The notes under the pieces: generated by a model
Told to the model about the DNA's origin: nothing
Databases searched by the model: none
The model's input: the letters and a program-made list of their open reading frames with translations, nothing else
Shown: one piece after another, positions 36,245 to 51,821 of the stretch
How the letters are laid out: every line of letters begins with the position of its first letter
How positions within the stretch are numbered: position 1 is the first letter of the stretch
From: Saccopteryx bilineata
Lineage: Eukaryota; Chordata; Mammalia; Chiroptera; Emballonuridae
Reading direction: 5' to 3'
Length of the DNA stretch: 64,000 nt
Assembly: GCF_036850765.1 (NCBI RefSeq)
Contig: NC_089496.1
Span: 105,979,767-106,043,766 of the forward strand
Program-made: the position numbers and the translations under genes

Positions 36245-36870
36245 AAATTCTTAGAAAGACATTTCACACCCACCAGGAAGGCTGTCATAACTAGAGCCAC
36301 ATAACAAGAGACTGACAAGGATATGGAAAACTGGAACCCTCCTCTATCGCTAGTGAGAATGTAAAATAGTGCCACTGCTTTGGAAAAATAGTCTGGCCGT
36401 TCCTCAAAAGTTTAAACAGTATCCCTAAGACCCTGCAATTCCACGGTTAGGTCGGCACCCAAGAATGAACATGCATGTCCAACAAAAACCAGTACACGGA
36501 CGTTCACAGCAGCCCTGTCCCTAGTAGCCAAAGAGTGGCCACAACCCAGATGTCCATCAGCTGAGGAATACATAAACAGTGGAGTATGATTTGGCAACTA
36601 AAAAGGAATGAAGTGCTGGTAGACGCTACAACATGGACACATCTTAAAAATTAAGCCGAGTGAGAGAAACCAGATGCAAGACGCCGTGTTCTATGATCCC
36701 ATGTATGTAAAATGGCTAGAATGGGCGAGTCTGTAGACAGAGAGCAGACAGGTGGTTGAAAGGGCTGGGGGAAGGGAGAAATGGGGGTGACTGCTCCTTA
36801 GTACAGGACTTCTTTTTGGAATGATAAAAATCTTCCTGAAGTAGATGGACGCAATGGTTGCATCCTTATA
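36245..36870 (+). mobile_element. L1 3' end (old)
   Basis: L1M-type order of motifs: GACAAGGATATGGAAAACTG, GAGAATGTAAAATAGTGCC, ACCCAGATGTCCATCAGCTG, AAACAGTGGAGTATGATTTG, then a G-rich 3' UTR. Frameshifted and inactive. A CA run follows at 36,873-36,892. Confidence 0.8.
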
Positions 36871-36949
36871 AATACACACACACACACACACAAATCACAA
36901 ACATACATATTCTTCAGAATAAGTTTTATGGCCTAACCAGAGCCGAGCT

Positions 36950-37090
36950 AAGCTCCTCCATACAGGTAGCCCTCACAGCAAGACCACAAGGCTGGTTACA
37001 GCCAGTTTCACAGTTGAGAAAATGAAGGTCCGGATAGAATCCGTGACTTGCCCGGGATCACGCAGCTGTGAGAAATAAACGAATCCAACT
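36950..37090 (-). mobile_element. MIR SINE (complement)
   Basis: CAGTTTCACAGTTGAGAAAA, TGACTTGCCCGGGATCACGC and AGCTGTGAGAAATAAACG follow the MIR complement. Confidence 0.65.
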
Positions 37091-38118
37091 CTGTCCCAAC
37101 CCGGCGTCTACCGTCTTTCTCCTGATACTGCATAGGCGGCAGTCTTGTTTACTTAGACCATTACCCAACCACATGACCCTCAAAAACCTCAAGCTCCTCA
37201 TCTGGCAGAGCAGAAACCTCTGTACCTCTGCCTTTCTAGAGCCTCAATTATACAGTTCAAGGTAGCAGACCAACTCCTTGTTTCCAGGGTTGGTGGCTGG
37301 GTCCTCGATCCAGAGCCAAGTCTGCCACATGTTCTACTGGAACCACGTGTTTCCGGTTCCTGAGGGCAGGGGTTGGGATCAAGGGCCGCACAGAATCTGG
37401 TGGAGGAACGCTTCCTGAGGGAAGGAGGGAGGGGTAAGGCCGAGTAGTAGATAGGTACCTGGACCCTAGGGGATCCACAAAACTCTCCTGAATGCCGTTC
37501 TTTGCCCTGCTCCTCTGTCGTCCCCACCATGCCTGCTGCCACCAGCTGAACTGTCGGAGGTGGCCCCTGGAACACCCCCTTCCCAGGCAGAGTCAGCAGG
37601 GCCAGGCCCTACCCTTTCCTCACCATCAGTTCTTTTGCAAATGAACTGATGTCAGGTCTCAACAATCACACCGCTTGTCACCATCAAACTAATTCCCATT
37701 GCTTTCTTAGGTGTAAGGATGAGAAGGGGGGCGGGGCATAAGCTGCAGGATTCCTACCAGGCCCCTCTTCTGTTTATTTAGGGCAGGTCTCAAAAATAAC
37801 AGTAGTTCCCATCTTTCTCATGGACCACACCTCCTTCTTTCCCTTGATGGCAAATCTCTCGCTCAAAATAATTTTAAAACTAAAATGGCCAACAACATAG
37901 GACCGTAATCTACACCGTCTACTAAAAAGCCATTTCCTTATCCCGTCAGTCTCAAAAGCAGAGAATACACACAACGGATCCTCAAAGGATGAACGTGGAT
38001 GGGAGGCTCTGCTTTCCACACCCCTGCAGACCAGCAAGTCCATCCTCACCTCGGCCACGGATCCCACTGGCGAAAACGCCCAGGGGCTGGAGAGTTTTCT
38101 GTACACATGTGGTTAAAG
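37091..38118. other. Intergenic, nothing recognised
   Basis: Unique sequence without supported features. Confidence 0.4.
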
Positions 38119-38131
38119 GCTGTTTTCACTT

Positions 38132-38382
38132 GGTTTTCTTTTTCTTATTAAGTGAGAGGCAGGGAGGCAGACGGTCTCCCGCATGCACCCCAACCAGGAT
38201 CCACCCAGCAAGCCCCCTTTGGGGCAATGCTCTGCCCATCTGGGGCCACTGCTCCATTGCTCAGGCAACTGAGCTATTTAGCTATTTAGCACCTGAGGCA
38301 GCCTCCATGGAGCCATCCTCGGCGCCTGGGGCCAACTTGTTTGAGCCATTGGAGCCATGGCTGCAGGAGAGAGGAAAGGAGG

Positions 38383-38415
<33 letters not shown>

Positions 38416-38504
38416 GCTAGAGAAGCATATAGGTGCTTCTTCTGTGTGCCCTGACTGCAGATCGAACCCGGGACTTCCACACACTGGGCCAACCGGCCAG
38501 GGCC
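38132..38504 (-). mobile_element. Diverged Rhin-type SINE (complement)
   Basis: About 373 bp, less similar to the copies at 23,445 and 33,131: it lacks the intact CTCF-like core, has a duplicated TAGCTATTT and an expanded GA run. Target duplication 38,119-38,131 and 38,505-38,515 is imperfect. It is an older copy or another subfamily. Confidence 0.75.
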
Positions 38505-38515
38505 AGCTTTCACTT

Positions 38516-39339
38516 ATTTTTTAAAAATCACTTACTTTGGGGTGGAATGATAACCCTCTCTACAGGAAATAAATGGTACATGGCACAGGAGATTGGTCAA
38601 TGCAGAACTGAGACTAGAAGTCACTCTCTAGATGGCTGGCATGACCCTCACTCCACTACTGACCCCTCAAACGCAGCAAAGACCCCAGCGAGGACACTTT
38701 TTCATCACCAATGACCCCATAAGGTTCTGAGAGCATGGCTGAGGTTTAGGAGAAGCCAGGCCCTTCGTCTGTCTCCCTTTCCTGGGGTGGGAACGGGCCG
38801 GCAGATACAATGAAAACCTGAAGGGTCCTAGATTCGCATCTGTCAACAGGCAAAGCGCTGCTGCTCATTTCTGACACTTGGTGGTGTGGGAATGAGTCAA
38901 GTTAATTTGTTCAAGTTGTCTTTTTTGAAATTTTGAAGCAAACTCAACTCTCTGTACATTATGAGGGGGCCAGCTGAAAGGTTTCAAGGTCCCCCGGTAT
39001 CTGGGTCTTCTAAATGTCTCCCCTCTGAACAACTCCCATGCTTGCAATACCTCCCACCTACAAAGCTCCCTCCCACGCCGTTTGCCCTCTCTCTTCCTCT
39101 GGGAGCAGCTGGGGCCCAGAAAGGTACGATAACTCCCTGCGGTTGTAAGCAACAGAGCTAAGGGCTCGAACCAACCCCGTGATTTCCCATGGGATCCACA
39201 TGTCCAAGGTCCTGCGGTCCCCGCCACTGGTAATAAGCGAGACCTCCCCAGCCCCGCCTTCTCCTGCAACCACACAAACAGCACCAAGTCTGCGCCTCTG
39301 AGCACAGGAAACCATTTGGCGAGAGACACGAGTATTAAA
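38516..39339. other. Sequence immediately downstream of FGFR2
   Basis: Unique; a weak MIR-like segment may lie around 39,090-39,170. No other gene is seen. Confidence 0.4.
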
Positions 39340-39357
39340 AAAATAAGCTGCGTGACA

Positions 39358-39363
39358 TTTATT
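39358..39363 (-). terminator. FGFR2: FGFR2 poly(A) signal AATAAA
   Basis: Canonical hexamer on the minus strand, followed about 20 nt downstream by an A-rich stretch around 39,335-39,345. Distance from the stop codon (about 1.5 kb) fits the known FGFR2 3' UTR size. Confidence 0.75.
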
Positions 39364-40482
39364 TTGTCTTGTTAACATTAATATCTGTAGAAACATTTTT
39401 ATTGTCAGTATAAAAATTAACAGGTTTTATTAAATACTTTCTCCAATTTCACAACACGCAAAATCAGTGTATTCCGCGTCCATGGTGCGTGGCTACGGCA
39501 AAGTGAGCGGGTGTTTCAGGAAGCTAAACATGAGAGTTTCATACGAACGCACAGCATGGCAATGCTTCGTCTTGATGCTGGTATTGAGGCCGGATCTGCT
39601 GGTGAGGTCCTGCCAGGAGACGGAAGCAATCCCTTAAAAAGATGGAAGCATCCCTCAAAACTATCAGCAGAAGAACAACTCAGTGTTTCAATTTTCTACA
39701 ATGAGTCGTAAAGATCCTAAAAGGCTTTCTCAGACGCCAATAAATCTGGAAGCCATTATCAGAACTCACCGAAGAGAATACAGGCTAATCTGATTACCGC
39801 GCAACTCCAGAGCAGTGGCCAGCGGCTGGAGAGAGGTACGTTCTGCTATTATCTCAGCTAAGGTCCATCCTGGAGAGATGGATTAAGGCATCTTTTTAAG
39901 AGAACGCTGGTCCCATTTGCCCTGGGAAGTCCAGTTAAAGGTCACACGGGCCCAGTGACAGAGCTGCCCAGCAAAACACAACATGGGCTCTAATAATATG
40001 GGCATGTAGGTGGTTGAAGAACAATCTTCCGACAGCAGAGTTTAAACACAATCCAAAACTTCCTTCTTCCCCAAATTAGTCCTATCCTGTAAATATTTCT
40101 CTTCTCAAAGGATCTGATAACTAGTTAAATCCAAGCAATAGATTAACTAGTCTTTTATGCATTGCCTGCATAGAAATGCCACTTAAATTACAAAAAAAAA
40201 CCAAACTATAAATGATTAATTGTTTTTGTATATTACCAATCCATTAATAAATTAATGTTATACCATTTTCCCTGAAAGCAAAAGTATTTTCCACCTCTGC
40301 TCGGTGAAAATTAAGAAACTCTGTGTAAGAACAGCATTTAGCAAATAGCTACTTTAAAAACAAAAAAAGAAAAAAAAGAGAGAGAGACCAATTTTCTAGG
40401 TGCACTGGGACATCCTTTTAAAATCAATACAAAAAATAATTCCTTGTAAATATATAATATATATTTATACATAATTTGAATA

Positions 40483-40490
40483 TATTTACA
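40483..40490 (-). promoter_or_regulatory. Pumilio response element in FGFR2 3' UTR
   Basis: The minus strand reads TGTAAATA, the exact PUM1/PUM2 consensus (TGTANATA), inside the AT-rich central part of the 3' UTR. Pumilio binding typically promotes mRNA decay. A single 8-mer can occur by chance in AT-rich sequence, so this is a candidate only. Confidence 0.45.
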
Positions 40491-40878
40491 TACATCCAGC
40501 ACCTATATACTGCCATTGTGCTCTGTAAGTGTGTGCCAACATATATTTTCTCCAATTATTACAAAATTCACAAGGAAGGCAAAGCGTATGTTTTGCCTCG
40601 AGTCCAGCTGGTCCCCAGCCAGTACCCACGGCGGGTCATGGACACGTGGTGGCCCATGGCAGTCCATCGCCCCAGAAACATTCTTCTTCTTCTGGTGAAG
40701 ATGACAAGTTTCCAACTGTATAAATTCTTTACACGTGTGCCGATTACTTCGCCCATTATTTACTCCTCTGATCCATATATACAAGCGGAGACAGCGCGCT
40801 CCCAGAGGCACTGCCTCCCTACTCAGTGTAGCTAGGCTCCTGGCACCGCCCTGTTTGGGGATGGGAGGACCGGCTCGC

Positions 40879-41043
40879 TCATGTTTTAACATTGCCGTTT
40901 ATGTGTGAGTACTGAGGAAGGCATGGTTCGTAAGGCATAGGGTCCGGAGAGAAAACAGAGTCATCTCCCGAAGAACAAGAGCTCCTTGTGTCGGGGTAAC
41001 TAGGTGAGTACTGTTCGAGAGGCTGACTGAGGTCCAAGTATTC
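40879..41043 (-). CDS. FGFR2: FGFR2 exon 18 (C1 tail), coding part
   Basis: 165-nt coding part of the last exon, 54 codons plus TGA at 40,879-40,881, entered from a CAG acceptor at 41,044-41,046. It begins EYLDL with Tyr769, the docking site for the PLC-gamma SH2 domain, then a Ser/Pro-rich tail that in the literature restrains the receptor and recruits adaptors and endocytic factors. Compared with human as I remember it, the extreme C-terminus differs at two places (Ser for Pro at about 813, Asn for Ser at about 818). This is the long C1 tail. A second copy of the acceptor and first codons lies 94 bp upstream. Confidence 0.96.
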   Translation of the reverse strand, partial: EYLDLSQPLEQYSPSYPDTRSSCSSGDDSVFSPDPMPYEPCLPQYSHINGNVKT

Positions 41044-41074
41044 CTGAAAGAAGGGAAGAGAAGACGTTTTTATT

Positions 41075-41137
41075 TCATCTCGGGTCAGGATAACAAGGTG
41101 AATACGGTTCGAGAGGCTGACTGAGGTCCAAGTATTC
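41075..41137 (-). CDS. FGFR2: FGFR2 alternative terminal exon start (C2 tail)
   Basis: A second CAG acceptor at 41,138-41,140 is followed by a near-copy of the exon 18 start. It is in phase with exon 17: ten residues identical to C1 (including Tyr769), then a divergent [10 protein letters not shown] and TGA at 41,075-41,077, giving a 20-residue tail instead of 54. That sequence is what I recall for the human FGFR2 C2 (K-sam-IIC2) C-terminus, which was described from cancer cells as a shorter, more transforming form. The stop codon abuts an AATAAA hexamer (41,069-41,074). Either this acceptor simply adds 94 nt to a transcript that continues through exon 18, or some transcripts end here; sequence alone cannot say. 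Confidence 0.85.
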   Translation of the reverse strand, partial: EYLDLSQPLEPYSPCYPDPR

Positions 41138-41973
41138 CTGAAAGAAGGGAAGAGAAGACTTTTATTCCAAACGCAGGCTCTGGGGGCATTGCTACGGGAG
41201 TTGGGACTGGACGGGGGTACCCCTTAAAGGTGTGGAGACCCAGCCCACCCTGGCTGCACAAAGACCTCCTTGAGATCCCAACCCTATTTATTCTAGACTG
41301 CCCTTAACTTTTCTTTTACAACCTGTCACGAATAAACGGCTGCCAAAGAGGGACCGCTAAAACCTAGCTGGACTGGAGGTGCTCAGACCCAGACGACCTG
41401 TTCACCACCTGCCTCCTCGCTACAGCACAGGGTTCAAATTTGAGCCCCAGCACAGTGAAAAAGCATTAAGATGTGGATTCCCAGGACCCCTCTAAATAGT
41501 TTAGACCACGAGTATTTATTCTATGAATTACATTTTACTATTGTAGTTTCTAGGTTAATTTAAGGGCAAGATGTCTTCATTCAGTGGGTAATTTCACAGA
41601 TGCAATTCATTACTCTCAGAAGCTCTCTGAGTTAGAAATGTAAACAAGTTCACAAAAACCTTGGATAGGCTTGTGTAGATTAAATCCACAACGGACTGTT
41701 AAAGAAAAGTTTAGGGAAACAGAGGTTAAAGTTTCAATGTTTTGAAGGTTTGAAATTCAGAAAGGCCCTTCTGCTCCTACAGCTCCTGTGGGTGGCCCCA
41801 GAAGAACTAACATCTTCTCTTGACTTGGGACACGGGAAGAACCCAGTCTGTGCTTGGATGGTTTGTGGGTTAACAGTGGTTTTCAACATTTTAAAAATGG
41901 TTAGGGAAAAAAAAAAATCAAAAGAAAATGAGTATCTCATGGCATTTAAAATGATATAAAATGACAAAATTCC

Positions 41974-42374
41974 GCCCTGGCCGGTTGGCTCAGCGGTAGA
42001 GCGTCGGCCTAGCGTGCGGAGGACCCGGGTTCGATTCCTGGCCAGGGCACACAGGAGAAGCGCCCATTTGCTTCTCCATCCCTCCGCCGCGCCTTCCTCT
42101 CTGTCTCTCTCTTCCCCTCCCGCAGCCAAGGCTCCATTGGAGCGGAGATAGCCCGGGCACTGGGGATGGCTCTGTGGCCTCTGCCTCAGGCGCTAGAGTG
42201 GCTCTGGTCGCAATATGGCAACGCCCAGGATGGGCAGAGCATTGCCCCCTGGTGGGCAGAGCCTCGCCCCTGGTGGGCGTGCCGGGTGAATCCCGGTCGG
42301 GCGCATGCGGGAGTCTGTCTGACTGTCTCTCCCCGTTTCTAGCTTCAGAAAAATGAAAAAAAAAAAAAAAAAAA
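41974..42374 (+). mobile_element. Rhin-1-type SINE, full length, sense
   Basis: 401 bp with tRNA-like promoter: A box TGGCTCAGCGGTA (41,986-41,998) and B box GGTTCGATTCC (42,028-42,038), a CT-rich and GC-rich body, and an 18-nt A tail. Perfect 11-bp target duplication (41,963-41,973 and 42,375-42,385). It carries one perfect CTCF-like core (42,243-42,255, complement) and a one-base-short neighbour (42,265-42,276). Opposite in orientation to FGFR2. Confidence 0.93.
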
Positions 42375-42401
42375 GACAAAATTCCCATACAACTGAAATA
42401 T

Positions 42402-42576
42402 GAGGGGTCCATCAAGTTTTCTCCGGAACACAGACACACCCCGTGTGCACACTATCTGTGGCTCTTTCTCCACGTAAGGAGGAGTCGAGTTGCTGCGACA
42501 GAGGCCATATGGCCCCCAGGGCTGCAAATATTGTTATTTCCTCTGGCCCTTTCCAGAGAAGGCTTGCAGACCCCTG
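42402..42576. mobile_element. hAT-Charlie-type miniature element (175 bp)
   Basis: The ends GAGGGGTCCATCAAGTTTTC and GAAGGCTTGCAGACCCCTG are inverted repeats. The interior GTTGCTGCGACAGAGGCCAT and TATGGCCCCCAGGGCTGCAA matches the family also seen at 32,142. Internally deleted. Confidence 0.65.
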
Positions 42577-43959
42577 CTCTGACACTATGGAAAGCTTTCT
42601 AAACTGGGCAACTTCTTGGGTCTCACTGCCTCCTCCGGGCTAGCGCACGAGGGTGCTTCTGCTCACACGCCCGGAAGCCAACAGCCATTCCAGCACACGT
42701 GGCTTTGCTGAGAGGGGGAGTAAAAAGTGCAGACCACAGTGCAAATGCCCTCAGTGTTATCACAAAAGAGCCCACAGAATGTTGGTGACTCATTGGAAAA
42801 GGAAAAAAAAATCCCACCCCCAAAAAACAAAAAAAACAAACAAACCCCAAAACCGCTATAATTCATCAGTAGAGGTTGGCAAAAGAACGAGTCCCCCATT
42901 CTCGAATGGGGGATGTGTCAGTTCCAACAACATCAGCATTAACCACACAACTGGAAACAAACCCGCCCACCACATCAAAGGGCACTTTTTGCTTACAATG
43001 ATAAAAATGAAATTTTGTCCTAAATGGAACCATTTTTCTCGAGCATATGGTAATGATTTTCAGAAGGAAAGAAAACTTCGACTTTTTTTTTTATATCCGT
43101 TAGACAATATGGCATTCTGTTTTTTTATTTTATTTTAGAATGCTGGATGTAAATTTCAGTATGAACGGACCCACTAAATGTAAACATATAAATATCAAGC
43201 ATGGAGCACGGACGTAAGGTCATTAAAATGGAACATCAGTGATTTCCCAGTTTCTAAATGAAGCCATAAATGTTCAGATCTGATAGGAAAAAATAGGAAT
43301 ATCAGTGGATTCCAAGTTTAGGGCTAAAGGAACTTATACTAGAAACAACAATTTTGGCAGGAGAAGAAAGTTGGGGGTTTTTTCTCCCCCCTTGAACTGT
43401 TCCTTTCAACTTCTGAAGGTCAGCTGTATTCATTTAAACGCAATCTCTGCCTTTATCAGCCAGTCAGACTCACAAGATAATGTTGCTGCTTATGGCTTCA
43501 TATCATATCTAATTTTTTTTTTCAATCTCTCTAAAACGATTACATGTATTATTCAAGAATAAAGTCAACGTCTTTTTTTCCCCCTAAAATCTTTAGGCAA
43601 TTTTAACTGGTGGTGGTGGTGTTAAGACAACTCTGTGTTTTGGAAATGTTTGTGTGTTGTTTTCTTTCTCCCATTGAAAGAAATACTGCTCTGCAGCCAA
43701 GTATCTCAAATTCATTCACCAACCATCTCTCTCCATCCTGGGCTCTCCGGCGTGGGTGGGTGTGTCATTCCATTCCCACTTGAATCATGCTCCTGCCTCC
43801 ATCCCTGAATCTACTCTAATGTGCACACTGAGGCAACCAATGACATGGCTGAACTCAGACAGCAGACAGCGAGTGACAGTTGGTATCGATTATATATATT
43901 TTCTAAAAAATGAACATTTTAGCAACAGGTACAAGTTTCCCTTTCAGAACCATATAAGA

Positions 43960-44255
43960 CAGTGGTCCCCAACCTTTTTGTGGGCCACGGACCGGTTTAA
44001 TGTCAGAAAATATTTTCACGAACCAGCCTTTAGGGTGGGATGGATAAATGTATCACGTGACAGAGACAAGCGTCAAGAGTGAGTCTTAGACGGATGTAAC
44101 AGAGGGAATCTGGTCATTTAAAAAAAAACACGTCATTCAGACTTAAATATAAATAAAACGGAAATAACGTAAGTTATTTATTCTTTCTCTGCGGACCGGT
44201 ACCAAATGGCCCACGGACCGGTACCGGTCCGCGGCCCAGGGGTTGGGGACCACTG
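43960..44255. mobile_element. hAT-type miniature transposon (296 bp)
   Basis: Inverted repeats CAGTGGTCCCCAACC and GGTTGGGGACCACTG are exact complements, inside 8-bp target duplications ATATAAGA and ATATAAGT (43,952-43,959 and 44,256-44,263). A second inner pair of ACCGGT-containing repeats lies near the right end. No transposase. Confidence 0.9.
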
Positions 44256-44621
44256 ATATAAGTCACTCATTCTAAGAAACGGTGTGCCCACGTAGATGCA
44301 CCCAGGCAGAGACTGCAAGCTAACACTGTCACCAGGCAGGGTCACGTGCCACGTGTCCGCCGGACTGGAGGGCACCCAGGCTCAGCCGTGCCCGCACCTC
44401 AGGAGCTCTTGCGCGGGTTACCAGAAGCCACGGGGGGGGGGGGGGCTCCATCCCACACAAACCCCAGCCTCGCAGCTGGGCATTTCCTCCACCTCCCCAC
44501 TCGCCGACGCGTACCCTGGACCCAGCACAGCCCCTGTGAGCCACGGTGAGGGGCACCCTCACACAGGGGCCTCAATCTTTGATGTCGTGGGTCAGGGTTC
44601 GCAAGATGCAGCAGAAAATCA

Positions 44622-49170
<4,549 letters not shown>

Positions 49171-50658
49171 TTAAAATGCTTCAAGAATAAAAAGGAAACG
49201 CATTCATCTCTTAGAACTTAAGTCAAAAACACATATTTCTCTTCTAATTAAAAATAAATTTTAAAAAGCCAAGGCCCCAACCCTTTCAAAGAGTGCAGGC
49301 CAACCAAGTAACCACAGTCTCTTCTTTTATCTGCAGTTGACCAACACCACCAGCATGCCTCACACAGATCTGGACTAGATTATCCTAAAATCTTTTATCT
49401 CGAGCCTTGCTCTGCTCTCCTGCCCTTTAGAAAGACAAATTTTCAGAAAAGCTGGTTCAACTCCAACATCACACGGTCTTCACCTCCTGGTCACTCCTCA
49501 AACATTCCAACCTGTTCCCATCCCGGCCCCTCAGGTCATGAAGAACTTCATATCAGACCCGAACATTCTCTTCTGCCGCCCCAGTGTTCCCCTCTCTGCA
49601 GGTTCAGGCACCACTGATTCTTGCTCACTTCTGAAAACTGTCCTCACACTGAGGTCCTTCCATCCCATCCCTCCTCTCCCCACCCTTCCAGAGTTCTCAG
49701 CCATCCCCTCTTTCCATCTGCCCCCCCAGATTGAAGAATAATTGTCCCATCAATGCTGTGTATTTTCCTATATCCTCATGGCTTCCATTCTTGGACATAT
49801 ACAAAAGATAGCAAATTCCTCTCTCATCTGTGACCTCACTCCCAAGACCCATGCCATGGAACATTTCCACATTGATGTTCCTTTGGTACTTCAAATTCAA
49901 GGTCTCCAATCCCTGAATTCTCATCCTCTTGGTCTCTCTCAGTCAGAGAGGCATACACCAGAATTCTTTATGCACTCCTTCCAAGTTCTATTGATTTCAA
50001 CCCGCAAACACTTCTCCAACTTGTGCACCACGGCGTTCTAACTGCTTATTCCAGGTCACCGCCACGGTTGGTCCTCTTACCCACAGATGGCGGCACTGCT
50101 GACCCCACAGGTCGCCATGTCCCCAAAGGCAGCTCCACTGTACACACTAGGCTTCCTGCAAGGGGTGTTTCTGAAAGGACGAACCGTGTCCTTTCCTGTT
50201 TGTGTCATGGCCAATGCCCGTCTGTCCACACGCTCAGCCCAGTCCTAGCCCAACTCCTGGTCCCCACAAAGGGCCCAACCTCTATCTGCTACACACATGG
50301 GGGCAGCTGATTTAGTCCTGACACCAACGCCTTGGTCTCAGAAAGGTCTAGTTATCTTAACTATTTTTCCTTTCTGCAAAGGATATGCTTTGTACTCGTT
50401 GTTATATAAGCATTTTAGCTATACTGTAACAAACCGAGATTTCATCAGACACATGGTAATAAGGGTCCCAAATTATCACCCCCTCTTTCTGGAAAAGGTA
50501 CGAAGAAGTACACAAGCACCTCTAGCAAATGCTTTTACCCAGGTCACCGGCAAAGGTTAACGACCCCATGAAGGAGAGAGTCCCTTCGACTCGGCCTGAA
50601 GTGGGGCTGATTGTCGATGGGCACTCCACATAATAGCCAATTAAAAAAGGAGCAAGCC

Positions 50659-50974
50659 GCCTGACCAGATGGTGGCGCAGTGGATAGAGCATCGGACTGG
50701 GACGCGGAAGACCCAGGTTCAAAGCCCCAAGGTCACCAGCTTGAGTGCAGGCTCATCTGGTTTGAGCAAGGCTCACCAGCTTGAGCCCAAGGTCGCTGGC
50801 TTGAGCAAGGGGTCACTCAGTCTGCTGCAGGTCCCTGGTCAGGGCACATATGAGAAAGCAATCAATAAACAACTAAGATGCCGCAACGAAGAACTGATGC
50901 TTCTCATCTCCCTTCCTGTCTGTCCCTATCTGTCCCTCTCTCTATCTCTGTCTCTGTCTCACACACACACACAC
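50659..50974 (+). mobile_element. tRNA-derived SINE (GGTGGCGCAGTGGATAGAGC type)
   Basis: tRNA-like head GGTGGCGCAGTGGATAGAGC and B box AGGTTCAAAGCCC, then tandem-like CAGCTTGAG segments, a CATATGAGAAAGCAATC body and a CT/CA-rich end. Short direct repeats AGCAAGCC flank it (50,651-50,658 and 50,975-50,982). It is a bat SINE type different from Rhin-1. Confidence 0.8.
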
Positions 50975-51764
50975 AGCAAGCCAAGCTCTCTCTGAAGAAT
51001 AAATTAGGAACTTCTTTTCTGCCTACCCTACCCCATACTTTTTTGTCTTTATGTGCTTCCGTGGCCCCTGAATGAACGGACTACTGTTAGAACGCAGAAA
51101 GCCTGGCCAGCCTGCGAGCCCTGGCCAGAACCGAAGCAGGAAACGTGAGAGCCCCCGTGGCCACTTGGGGACCGTGTCCCTGGCTTTGGGGACCGTGTCC
51201 CTGGCTTTGGAGGCCTCTTCAAATTGAACCTCCAAACCCTGGGCCAAACCCTCTGGGCGGTGAGCTCCCCGCCGATACCCACTCTGTGCATTTTGCAAGC
51301 GTGTGGTCAGTAGAATTCGGGTTCCCACGTGCTGGGCTCTGACCACACACAGGGCTCAGCTCAGAGACCCCACAACAGCAACGTCCACGACCTTCTCGGT
51401 GACAGCCAATCTAGCAGCCACCTCTCGCATCCCAGGGTCCTAGGGAATGACAACACCCACCCTCTGGGCTGAGTTGGGACCAAACTTAAGAAAGAAAAAT
51501 AGTCAAGCCCAATTCCCACCTGTGCAGAAATCTGAGTCATTCTCCAGTGCAGAGCTGACTGCTTTACAAAATGAGGGCCCTCGAGTATTCCGTTTCTTTA
51601 GTAAGTAAAGGTCCACCGTCAAGACGGGAAGGAGACTAACACCCATCTGACCCAGACAGCGTGCTGGCTGCCTCTGCATAGATGACCACATTCAGTTCCC
51701 ATGGCAACCTGAGAGATGGGGAAGCTTAAAAAATCTGCTCAGGTGTATTGCTCTTGGAATTTGG

Positions 51765-51780
51765 TAAAAAAAAAAAAAAA

Positions 51781-51816
<36 letters not shown>

Positions 51817-51821
51817 AAAAA
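51765..51821. repeat. Poly-A and GAAA microsatellite
   Basis: A run of A followed by about nine GAAA units. It may be the tail of a decayed retroelement. Confidence 0.9.

Larger units (their letters stand above)
39340..40878 (-). other. FGFR2: FGFR2 3' UTR and poly(A) site
   Basis: About 1.54 kb follow the C1 stop codon with no splice signal or large inserted repeat. The last good poly(A) signal is AATAAA at 39,358-39,363 (minus strand), in a context that resembles the human FGFR2 mRNA end as I remember it; cleavage would be near 39,340. Other AATAAA hexamers lie slightly upstream around 39,400-39,430. The middle part (40,440-40,500) is very AT-rich and contains a Pumilio-type site. The 3' limit is an estimate to within about 20 nt. 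Confidence 0.8.

Noticed and set aside
41974..42050. tRNA gene
   Set aside because: The A and B boxes are tRNA-like, but the sequence continues into a 400-bp SINE with an A tail and target duplication.
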